From: Bacteroides sp. GM023
GTDB lineage: Bacteria; Bacteroidota; Bacteroidia; Bacteroidales; Bacteroidaceae
Direction: 5' to 3'
Assembly (NCBI RefSeq): GCF_014750685.1
Contig: NZ_JAAXGE010000007.1
Span: 372,001-436,000 of the forward strand
DNA length: 64,000 bases
The notes under the pieces: generated by a model
What the model was told of the DNA's origin: nothing
What the model saw: only the letters and a program-made list of their open reading frames with translations
Databases searched by the model: none
Part shown: positions 37,246-44,574 of the stretch, in pieces
Layout of the letters: the number at the start of each line of letters is the position of its first letter
How positions within the stretch are numbered: the first letter of the stretch is position 1
Program-made: the position numbers and the translations under genes

Positions 37246-40083
37246 TTAAAGTTTAATGCGACAAGTGAGACCATAGTAGAAATCCGGGGTGAAGATGGCA
37301 CTTATACCCGTAGCACGGGATTTCACATAAGGTCGTGAGTTTGTGAAATTGATAGCATTGAGAGACAGAGATATATGATCGCCAATCTCTTTGGTTATAT
37401 TTATATTCGCAGAGAAATACGGATCGTACCCGTCAGCTGCGAATGTATAGGCATTCCCCGATTTACGTATCAGATAGGAGAATTCGGCTTTCTTCGCTTC
37501 CTCGGAAGTAAAAGGATGTATTTCATTATTCAGGTCGAGATACGCTACCGGCCAAATGGCTGTGTAGGAATCACCGTCATAAATACTTCCTCCTGTTTTA
37601 GTACTATTGCTTTCGCCTACATTGAAAGCGTATTCCTGTCCTTTATATTCCGAGATATTCTGCGAACGCTTCACAAGCGACGCTTCCAGTCGGCACGAGA
37701 TAATCAGCCGGGCTTTCGGGATGCGGGTGATGGCTGTAATATTGGCGTCCAGTGAATGGGTACGCTTGCCATTGGCGGTTGTCGATGAATTGTCGCCATT
37801 GGCATAGATACCTACATATTGGTAGGAACGGTTGGCAAGATCGGTGTGCGACCATCCGTTCTGATAATAATAGGATAACGAATTATCTAAATACTTGGTA
37901 TACGTATAAGCAGCATCTACCCGGATTTGTGTACGGATAGGAGTAATTTCCGGGAAATCGACAATCATTTCCGCGCCACGGCGAATCACATCCATTCCAT
38001 TGTCAGGAGAGGTGGATTTTACAAAAGTCCGGTCGGTCACTTTCACATCCATCGGAGTCCAGTAATCCGCTGCATTGTCGCGTATATAAACCATTCCCGT
38101 CTGATTGTCTACATTGATTTGCGGATTCGCCGGCATAGTGAATCCATCCGGTGACTGGAGCACATCGTATGAAAACGGGGTATAAGTACTTGTGTATTTA
38201 TACGGCAACTTCGTACGGTTGAAATATCCGACTAATGAAATCTTGGTACGGGCTATATTGAGGTCGATGCCTATCTCCGAGTTTTGGCTCTTTTGCCAAC
38301 GAAGATTCTTGTTATGCAACAATGTATAAGGCTGGCTATAATACACATAAGACGACTCATTATTATTATAGGAGAAACCGAATGTCTGTATATCCCGGTA
38401 TTCCTGTTTGGGATATAGCACATAGAAAGAAGGTAACTTCTCGGAAATCCCCCATCCGCCACGGATAGCGATATGCTCGTTCAACTGCCACCGGGCATTG
38501 AAGCGTGGAGAAAGACTGTTCAGACTCTTATATTCTGTCCCGCTGATAAACAGGTTTTCCCAACGTACACCTGCCATCAGCCTGAGCATCGTACTTCCGA
38601 CAGGTAGCGACAAACTTTCTTCTGCATAAAAGGAAACATTATGCATATACGGATAGGAAGTATAAGGACGTGGACGGTAGCCGTTCGGAGCCAATGCAAG
38701 GTCTTTGTAATATTCCCCTTCACCTACATTCCCCGTAGCTTTCCACTGAACACCCGCTTTCAGATTACTGCTAACAGTCCCGAAACGGCGGTTCCATTCA
38801 TACTTTAGAGATGCAGCATAATCCAGTTCCTTAGAATCAATCACCTGGTCGGCAAAATAAGTATATGGCAGTTTGTTTGCCAGAAAATATCCTTCCTGTG
38901 TGGCGTGTACTGCCGGTTGCTCTGATGCAGAGGAATTGAAAGTATGCGCATGCGAGTTATTATCATTATAATATACGGATGCGTCAAATTTCAGATTAGT
39001 TACCCATGACTTATTGAGCAACCATGACAATGAAGTGTTTGCACGGAATACGTTATCCCTCACTTTGGTATATTCGCCTGAATATGCGTCGGGGTCATCT
39101 TTCGTATTCATTCCGCCGATATTACCCGTAACACCGATATCGAACCGGAATACTTTGTTGAACGTATTGCTGTATCCGGCGGAGAAACTTCTTCTAGTAT
39201 AAGAGGTATAAGGAGAAATCAGCTTTTGTGTAGCCTTTGTCCATTCTCCGTTCATGTTGATAACCCCTTTGTCATTCCCTAAATCAAATCCCTTTGCAAA
39301 CGAAACCTGTTCCGTACGTGGATTGATGGACAGTAGAATATTCCAGGGGGTCTTTCCTTTCCTTGTGTGGATTTTAACCATGCCACTGTTCAAGTCGCCA
39401 TATTCTGCGGATGGCACTCCTGTGATAACTTCCACCGATTCAATATCCGCCACGGCAATACTCCGGGTATCTGCACCGTTCATCTCGCCAAACGAACCAT
39501 TATTGCCGATACGCACCCCGTCAACTTCTACGGCCGTTCCGAAAGCAGCATTGCCGGCTGTCGAACCGCCGCTGCGTAAAGAGAAAATGTTATTGGCAGT
39601 AAGGTCGGGAACTTTTGTTTTCCCCCCGGGAAGCAGAGCGGAAATGTCGCTCACATTGGATACCTGAAGATGCTCCAGGGCATTGCTACCGATAGTCAAC
39701 GTCGTATTCAACTCATTCTTCGGAGCTTGTGCAGTGACAACCACATCTTCCAGTGCGAGCGTATTCTCTTTGAGCTGTATAGTCAGATTTTTAATATCGT
39801 TGCGTACATTTACAGGAACAGTCACTGGTACATATCCGAGGAAGGATACTTCTATATTATATTTCCCACTTTGTACTCCCGGTATCGTAAATTCTCCTTT
39901 CTGATTGGATACAGCCCATAAGTAGGTGCCTTTGATAATGATAGATGCACCGGGCAGGGGCGAATTTGTTTTAGCTTCGGTCACACGACCGGAGATTGTA
40001 TAGATGTTTGAATCTGCAGCTACTTCTAATAGATTAAGAAATAGTAGCCCCCAGAATGCTATATTAAAAAGACAATACTTCAT
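37246..40083 (-). CDS. TonB-dependent receptor with carboxypeptidase-like N-terminal domain
   Basis: A 945-residue outer membrane receptor starting at 40083 (signal MKYCLFNIAFWGLLFLNLLEVAA). It has a carboxypeptidase-regulatory-like domain (YTISGRVTEAKTNSPLPGAS), a TonB box region (LEDVVVTAQAPK) and a plug (GTAVEVDGVRIG, SVEVITGVPSAEYGDLNSGMVKI), then a barrel ending DFYYGLTCRIKL. It is shorter than SusC proteins and has no SusD partner, which points to a non-SusCD substrate such as a metal complex, cofactor or peptide. It leads the run with the DUF4876-like and DUF6850-like genes. The substrate is not determined. Confidence 0.9.
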   Translation of the reverse strand: MKYCLFNIAFWGLLFLNLLEVAADSNIYTISGRVTEAKTNSPLPGASIIIKGTYLWAVSNQKGEFTIPGVQSGKYNIEVSFLGYVPVTVPVNVRNDIKNLTIQLKENTLALEDVVVTAQAPKNELNTTLTIGSNALEHLQVSNVSDISALLPGGKTKVPDLTANNIFSLRSGGSTAGNAAFGTAVEVDGVRIGNNGSFGEMNGADTRSIAVADIESVEVITGVPSAEYGDLNSGMVKIHTRKGKTPWNILLSINPRTEQVSFAKGFDLGNDKGVINMNGEWTKATQKLISPYTSYTRRSFSAGYSNTFNKVFRFDIGVTGNIGGMNTKDDPDAYSGEYTKVRDNVFRANTSLSWLLNKSWVTNLKFDASVYYNDNNSHAHTFNSSASEQPAVHATQEGYFLANKLPYTYFADQVIDSKELDYAASLKYEWNRRFGTVSSNLKAGVQWKATGNVGEGEYYKDLALAPNGYRPRPYTSYPYMHNVSFYAEESLSLPVGSTMLRLMAGVRWENLFISGTEYKSLNSLSPRFNARWQLNEHIAIRGGWGISEKLPSFYVLYPKQEYRDIQTFGFSYNNNESSYVYYSQPYTLLHNKNLRWQKSQNSEIGIDLNIARTKISLVGYFNRTKLPYKYTSTYTPFSYDVLQSPDGFTMPANPQINVDNQTGMVYIRDNAADYWTPMDVKVTDRTFVKSTSPDNGMDVIRRGAEMIVDFPEITPIRTQIRVDAAYTYTKYLDNSLSYYYQNGWSHTDLANRSYQYVGIYANGDNSSTTANGKRTHSLDANITAITRIPKARLIISCRLEASLVKRSQNISEYKGQEYAFNVGESNSTKTGGSIYDGDSYTAIWPVAYLDLNNEIHPFTSEEAKKAEFSYLIRKSGNAYTFAADGYDPYFSANINITKEIGDHISLSLNAINFTNSRPYVKSRATGISAIFTPDFYYGLTCRIKL

Positions 40084-40161
40084 AGATAAGTTTTGCGCAA
40101 AATTCGTTAAAAACCGGGCGCTGGGCAATCGCAATAAGTGGCTATTTTAAGGAAGTAAAAT

Positions 40162-40174
40162 ACCTATAATAGGT
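40162..40174. promoter_or_regulatory. 13-bp dyad in the TonB receptor leader
   Basis: ACCTATAATAGGT is a palindrome with one central base. It lies about 80 bases before the receptor start and downstream of the candidate promoter box. It could be an operator for a repressor; the regulator is unknown. Confidence 0.35.
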
Positions 40175-40218
40175 GATGGTTGTATGAGTGTATACTTTTA
40201 AATCAAGGCAGTTACACC

Positions 40219-40226
40219 CAAAGTTA
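40219..40226 (-). promoter_or_regulatory. Candidate -7 box of the TonB receptor operon
   Basis: CAAAGTTA on the plus strand is TAACTTTG on the minus strand, a full TAnnTTTG match. A TTTG lies further upstream (40252-40255), but the spacing of 25 bases is long. The leader would be about 130 bases. Confidence 0.4.
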
Positions 40227-40341
40227 GTTCAAATCTGGTAGGGATATGAACCAAATGTTTTAGGCAAGAAACTCGAATGCTAAATTTATGCGCTAACTCT
40301 GTAAGAAATACTATTTCCAAGTGCATAAATTAATTCGTCGC

Positions 40342-40415
40342 ACTATAGTCTTTCTTTCGTAGCACTATAGTCCAACGAAAGAGAGACTATAGTCAATGTT
40401 TCGTCGCACTATAGT
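40342..40415. repeat. Four ACTATAGT palindromes at 22-bp spacing
   Basis: ACTATAGT occurs at 40342, 40364, 40386 and 40408, each exactly 22 bases apart. The bases between include TTCGT/ACGAA segments that are also inverted relative to each other, so adjacent units can pair. It lies between the two oppositely oriented TonB-dependent systems. It may be an operator array or a structured transcript boundary. Confidence 0.88.
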
Positions 40416-40493
40416 GCTACGAATAAATATATGTATCTGAAGTGATTATATTTAGTATAACTCTGGAATAATTATTGCACACAGAGACAATAA

Positions 40494-40724
40494 TTACAAT
40501 CGTATGGGAAAGAAGCAGAATCCGTAGTTATCAAACTTATCCTGTATGAACTGGATGCTGCCAGCGTTCATAAGCTGACTATCAGAGAATATGAACCAGA
40601 TTCTGAATATACTTATTGCTGGGGGACTGTCTGAGACAAGACTACTATTATGACGGTTGATGTATGGAATAAATATATGATGGAATATGCTCAAAAAATG
40701 TCAGCCTGCTTCTCGGTAGCATAT
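40494..40724 (+). pseudogene. Possible decayed coding remnant
   Basis: One frame reads about 45 codons (YGKEAESVVIKLILYELD...EYEPDSEYTYCWGTV), a TGA, then 30 more codons in the same frame (DKTTIMTVDVWNKYMMEYAQ...) to a stop. There is no start codon at the head. The composition looks protein-like, but no family was recognised, so this may be a broken gene or chance. Confidence 0.25.
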
Positions 40725-40884
40725 TAGTATTTAGTTTAAAGGCTGGAAATGATTAAAAAGTGAGGAACCCTGTAACTATATGGGAATTCCCATCATCTTT
40801 TAGTAGAAATAATCTTTAGTGTAGTGGTTAATCTGAAACAAAGGGTTTAGTATATATTTGTTGTGTGAAGGTATTGGAGGCTGA

Positions 40885-41106
40885 TTAAGTTCTTACAGAA
40901 CTTGGTACATTGCTGATAGTAAACTTTCCATCCATGTTGGTGGTAGTTCCTATCGACGTGCCTTTCACTAGTACGGATGCCCCTACAACAGGCTGGTTGT
41001 CCTCTTCCGAAATGACAATACCTGTGATTGTTTTAGGTGTTTGGGCAATCGCCAGACCGATTCCTGCCAATAAGCAGGCCAATAACAACACAAATCTTCT
41101 TTTCAT
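40885..41106 (-). CDS. Detached 5' end of the third SusC gene (inverted, OFF)
   Basis: The ATG at 41106 begins a signal peptide (MKRRFVLLLACLLAGIGLAIAQ) and most of a carboxypeptidase-regulatory-like domain (ITGIVISEEDNQPVVGAS, GTTTNMDGKFTISNVPSS). It is 73 residues long and stops (TAA) directly outside the left inverted repeat. On its own this is a truncated exported peptide. The matching continuation (LKISYIGMKTEEI) is encoded on the other strand at 41441. Its own promoter lies just upstream within the segment. Confidence 0.93.
   Translation of the reverse strand: MKRRFVLLLACLLAGIGLAIAQTPKTITGIVISEEDNQPVVGASVLVKGTSIGTTTNMDGKFTISNVPSSVRT
40887..40903. repeat. Left inverted repeat of the invertible segment
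   Basis: AAGTTCTTACAGAACTT. It is the exact reverse complement of 41425-41441. It is internally a dyad of 7-bp arms (AAGTTCT/AGAACTT) around the 3-bp centre TAC, as expected for a site-specific recombinase site. It encodes the last residues (SSVRT) of the split SusC N-terminus. Confidence 0.95.
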
Positions 41107-41424
41107 ACGCTTACTAGATATTTGGTTAATATAATAGTTGTTTATTTGCTTGTATGCTTTTTGCAAAAATAAGCAGATTTTATTAAAATCAAAACAAAAT
41201 AATAAAAAAAACATCAATTTATTTGCAGGGAAATTTGAAAGATGTAAGCGAATGCCGTTTTTCAAGAAAGCATATATTCTATGTTTGATAATATAGTGTT
41301 ATTATTAATAAGGTATATCGTTACTTAATGGTGGTAAAGAGTACTTATGCCTTTAAATTCTTGATATCAGAGGATTATATTGACAAATATTCCCGATTTT
41401 GTAGAATAAATAGTCTTTAATATT
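41107..41424. other. Leader and upstream part of the invertible segment
   Basis: A gene-free stretch of about 320 bases. It holds the SusC promoter (41164-41193), and from 41266 to 41424 AT-rich DNA in which no plus-strand TAnnTTTG box was found, so the SusC body downstream has no visible promoter in this orientation. Confidence 0.6.
41164..41193 (-). promoter_or_regulatory. Promoter inside the invertible segment
   Basis: On the minus strand, TTTG (plus CAAA at 41190-41193), 18 bases, then TATTTTTG (plus CAAAAATA at 41164-41171) fits the Bacteroides -33/-7 promoter. It lies about 58 bases before the SusC start codon and turns with the segment. Confidence 0.75.
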
Positions 41425-41441
41425 AAGTTCTGTAAGAACTT
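41425..41441. repeat. Right inverted repeat of the invertible segment
   Basis: AAGTTCTGTAAGAACTT, the mirror of 40887-40903, with centre GTA. The first codon of the detached SusC body (TTG) starts on its last base, so recombination inside the repeat keeps the frame. Confidence 0.95.
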
Positions 41442-44400
41442 TGAAGATCAGCTATATCGGGATGAAGACGGAAGAAATCCCCATTAAGCCGGGTGTCATG
41501 AAGATTGTTTTAAAATCAGATTCAGAAATTTTGCAGGAAGTGGTTGTAACGGGTATGACAAAAGTGGATAAACGACTTTTTACCGGTGCAGCCGACCGTT
41601 TGACAGCAGCAAGTGTAAAGCTGGACGGTCTGCCTGATATTAGCCGTGGATTGGAAGGAAGATCTGCCGGTGTATCAGTTCAAAACGTATCCGGAACTTT
41701 CGGTACGGCTCCTAAGATTAGAGTTCGTGGTGCTACATCTATTTATGGTAACTCCAAGCCATTGTGGGTAGTAGATGGTGTTATTATGGATGATGTTGTG
41801 GAAGTCAGCGCCGATCAATTATCTTCAGGAGATGCTGTTACTTTGATTAGTTCTGCTATTGCGGGACTGAATGCGGATGACATCGAAAGTTTTCAGATTT
41901 TGAAAGACGGTTCGGCCACTTCTATTTATGGTGCACGTGCTATGTCAGGTGTGATTGTTGTTACCACCAAGCAAGGTAAGGCAGGTACGAGCAGGTTGAG
42001 TTATACAGGTGAGTTTACTATGCGTATGAAGCCGTCTTATCGTAACTTTAACCTGATGAATTCACAAGATCAAATGGGCATTTATAAAGAAATGCGTGAT
42101 AAGGGTGATTTGAACTTTGCCAGTGTGTATCGTGCTTCTAATAGTGGCGTGTATGGCAAAATGTATCAGCTAAATAATTGGTATGACAAAACCAATGGAA
42201 TGTATGGATTGCCCCAAACTCCTGAAGCGCAGAATGCATATCTGCGCGAAGCCGAATATAGAAATACGGATTGGTTCGATTTGCTCTTTAGTAATGCCGT
42301 TATGATGAATCACTCCATCAGTTATGCTACCGGTACAGAAAAATCCACTTCTTATGTTTCTGTCAGCGCGATGGTTGATCCGGGATGGATGTTGCAGAAT
42401 AAAGTACAACGATACACGGCTAACTTAAACAATAGCTATAAAATAGTCAAAGATTTGTCTCTTAACGTGATAGCCAATGCGTCTTATCGTCAGCAAAAAG
42501 CTCCGGGAACACTGGGACAGAGTTCTGACGCAGCTTCCGGTACGGTGAGTCGTGGGTTTGATATAAATCCGTATAGTTATGCTTTAAATACTTCCAGAAC
42601 GCTCGATCCCAACGAGTATTATATGCGCAATTATTCTGATTTTAATATTTTCAATGAATTGAACGCTAATAATATCTCTTTGGATGTTATTGATTTGAAG
42701 TTTCAGGCTGAATTGAAATGGAAACTTTTTCATAAACTTGAATTGAGTGCCTTAGGTGCTTTGAAGTATTCCGCCACATCACAAGAACACAAAATACGCG
42801 AAAACTCAAATCAGGCATTAGCATATCGGGCTATGGGAGATGGTACGATTATCAACCGTAATTCGTGGTTGTATAAGAATCCGGATGATCCCTATGCACT
42901 TCCGGTATCTATTTTGCCTAAGGGAGGTTTTTATAATACAGCACAATATAAAATGTTGAGCTATGACTTTCGTGCTGCCGCTTCTTACAATGATATATTT
43001 AATGATACTCATATTATCAATGTTTATGCAGGTATGGAATCAAACGCTCAGAATCGTACGTCAAACAGTTTTGATGGTTGGGGTATGCAATATGACAACG
43101 GTGAGATTCCTTTCTTTGATTACCTTGCTTTCAAAAAACTCCGTGAAGGCAATACGAACTATTATGATCTTTCTAATAGTAAGAAGCGCAATGTAGCTTT
43201 CTTTGGTACTGCTACTTATTCTTATAAAGGACGGTATATTCTTACAGGCACAGGCCGTTATGAAGGTTCCAACCGTTTAGGTAAGTCCCGTGCTGCCCGT
43301 TGGTTACCTACCTGGAATATTGCTGGTGCATGGAATATGCATGAAGAAGAATTCTTTAAGAAATTAGAACCAGCTTTATCTCACTTCACGTTGAAAGCAT
43401 CTTATAGCTTAACAGCAGACGTAGGCCCGAGTAACGTGTCCAATTCTAAGATTATTATTAATAGTTATACTCCTTGGCGTCCGTCGGCAGGTGTCTCTGA
43501 ATCGGGATTGAAGATTGTAGACCCTGAAAATAGTGACTTGACTTATGAAAAAAAGCATGAGATGAATGTCGGTTTGGATATGGGCTTCCTTGATAATCGT
43601 ATAAACTTTGAAGCTGCATGGTACAAACGTGATAATTATGACTTGATTGGTGCAATCACGACCGAGGGAGTTGGTGGGACGGTAGAACGTATGGCAAATG
43701 TGGCTTCTATGAAGTCTCATGGTTTTGAATTTACGCTTTCTACCCGTAATATTGAAAGCCGCAACTTTAGTTGGTCTACCGACTTTATTTTTGGATATAA
43801 TAAGACAGAAGTGACAGATTTCAAATCACGTTCGCGTGTATTTGACTTGATTTCCGGTGTCGGCTTCGCTCGTGAAGGTTATCCGGTGCGCGGTTTGTTT
43901 TCTATTCCGTTCGAAGGCTTGGACTCTGACGGTTTCCCGATATTTAGTTTTAACGGGCAAACTGTTACAAAGGCAAACTATGGTAGTCTGAATCTTCAGC
44001 AATCGACAAATGTGGATTTCCTTAAATATGAGGGTCCTACTGACCCGACTATAACGGGAAGTATCGGTAATATTTTCACTTATAAGAATTTCCGTCTTAA
44101 TGTATTCGTTACTTATTCAGGAGGTAACAAGGTACGTTTGGATCCAATGTTCCGCTCTTCATATAGTGACTTGGATGCCACTCCGAAAGATTTTAAAAAT
44201 CGTTGGGTACTTCCTGGTGATGAAAATGTGACGGATATTCCGGTACTGGCCAGTTCTTTTGAGCGAAATCAGTATGCCAATCTAAGTATTGCTTACAATT
44301 CGTATAACTATTCTACTGCACGTATAGCTAGTGGTGCCTTTGTTCGCTTGAAAGAGATATCCCTTTCTTATGATTTCCCCAAAACATGGTTGAAATCCAC

Positions 44401-44560
44401 TCCTATCAGTACTATTGGACTAAAGATACAGGGAACGAATCTTGCCTTGCTTTATGCCGATTCGAAATTGAATGGACAAGACCCCGAGTTCTTCCGTTCC
44501 GGTGGTGTGTCGGCTCCTGTCCCCAAACAGTTTACTTTGACATTAAAAGTTGGATTTTAA
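41441..44560 (+). CDS. Body of the third SusC-family transporter, cut from its start by inversion
   Basis: 1039 codons without a credible start: the first is TTG inside the inverted repeat, with no signal peptide and no ribosome site. It begins with the last strands of the carboxypeptidase-like domain (KISYIGMKTEEIPIKPG), then a TonB box (SEILQEVVVTGMTK), a plug (KIRVRGATSIYGNSKPLWVVDGV, ESFQILKDGSATSIYGARAM) and a full barrel ending PKQFTLTLKVGF. No internal stop or frameshift is present, so the gene is kept functional and is only switched off. With the N-terminus from 41106-40885 it would be 1112 residues, a normal SusC. It leads an operon with susD and four further genes, all silenced by the same event. 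Confidence 0.95.
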   Translation: MKISYIGMKTEEIPIKPGVMKIVLKSDSEILQEVVVTGMTKVDKRLFTGAADRLTAASVKLDGLPDISRGLEGRSAGVSVQNVSGTFGTAPKIRVRGATSIYGNSKPLWVVDGVIMDDVVEVSADQLSSGDAVTLISSAIAGLNADDIESFQILKDGSATSIYGARAMSGVIVVTTKQGKAGTSRLSYTGEFTMRMKPSYRNFNLMNSQDQMGIYKEMRDKGDLNFASVYRASNSGVYGKMYQLNNWYDKTNGMYGLPQTPEAQNAYLREAEYRNTDWFDLLFSNAVMMNHSISYATGTEKSTSYVSVSAMVDPGWMLQNKVQRYTANLNNSYKIVKDLSLNVIANASYRQQKAPGTLGQSSDAASGTVSRGFDINPYSYALNTSRTLDPNEYYMRNYSDFNIFNELNANNISLDVIDLKFQAELKWKLFHKLELSALGALKYSATSQEHKIRENSNQALAYRAMGDGTIINRNSWLYKNPDDPYALPVSILPKGGFYNTAQYKMLSYDFRAAASYNDIFNDTHIINVYAGMESNAQNRTSNSFDGWGMQYDNGEIPFFDYLAFKKLREGNTNYYDLSNSKKRNVAFFGTATYSYKGRYILTGTGRYEGSNRLGKSRAARWLPTWNIAGAWNMHEEEFFKKLEPALSHFTLKASYSLTADVGPSNVSNSKIIINSYTPWRPSAGVSESGLKIVDPENSDLTYEKKHEMNVGLDMGFLDNRINFEAAWYKRDNYDLIGAITTEGVGGTVERMANVASMKSHGFEFTLSTRNIESRNFSWSTDFIFGYNKTEVTDFKSRSRVFDLISGVGFAREGYPVRGLFSIPFEGLDSDGFPIFSFNGQTVTKANYGSLNLQQSTNVDFLKYEGPTDPTITGSIGNIFTYKNFRLNVFVTYSGGNKVRLDPMFRSSYSDLDATPKDFKNRWVLPGDENVTDIPVLASSFERNQYANLSIAYNSYNYSTARIASGAFVRLKEISLSYDFPKTWLKSTPISTIGLKIQGTNLALLYADSKLNGQDPEFFRSGGVSAPVPKQFTLTLKVGF

Positions 44561-44574
44561 ATAGTTGAAAGCGT

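Larger units (their letters stand above)
40084..40884. other. 800-bp intergenic region between the TonB receptor and the invertible segment
   Basis: It holds, from left to right, the receptor leader with a 13-bp dyad (40162), a candidate -7 box (40219), a 9-bp inverted repeat (AATTTATGC at 40283-40291, mirrored at 40323-40331), the 22-bp ACTATAGT array (40342-40415) and a short broken coding remnant (40494-40724). The remainder (to 40884) is AT-rich and shows nothing recognisable. Confidence 0.6.
40887..41441. other. Invertible DNA segment (phase switch of the third SusC)
   Basis: The 521-bp segment between the 17-bp inverted repeats carries a promoter and the first 73 codons of a SusC gene pointing left, while the other 1039 codons begin immediately at the right repeat and point right. 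If 40904-41424 is flipped, the frame reads ...ISNVPSSVRT-LKISYIGMKTEEI... with no shift or stop, giving the normal SusC N-terminal fold followed by the TonB box. This window shows the OFF orientation. No recombinase gene is present in the window, so it must act from elsewhere. Confidence 0.93.

Noticed and set aside
40294-40310. A possible third recombination site (12 of 17 bases match the right inverted repeat)
   Set aside because: Several such matches are expected by chance in 64 kb, the outer arms are poor and no gene part lies beyond it to be exchanged.
40283-40331. 9-bp inverted repeat AATTTATGC / GCATAAATT as a second invertible segment
   Set aside because: Only 31 bases lie between the arms, with no gene start or promoter to turn.
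40885-41265. The longer 126-codon reading of the detached SusC N-terminus
   Set aside because: The first 53 codons run through the promoter at 41164-41193 and lack signal-peptide character; the ATG at 41106 fits.
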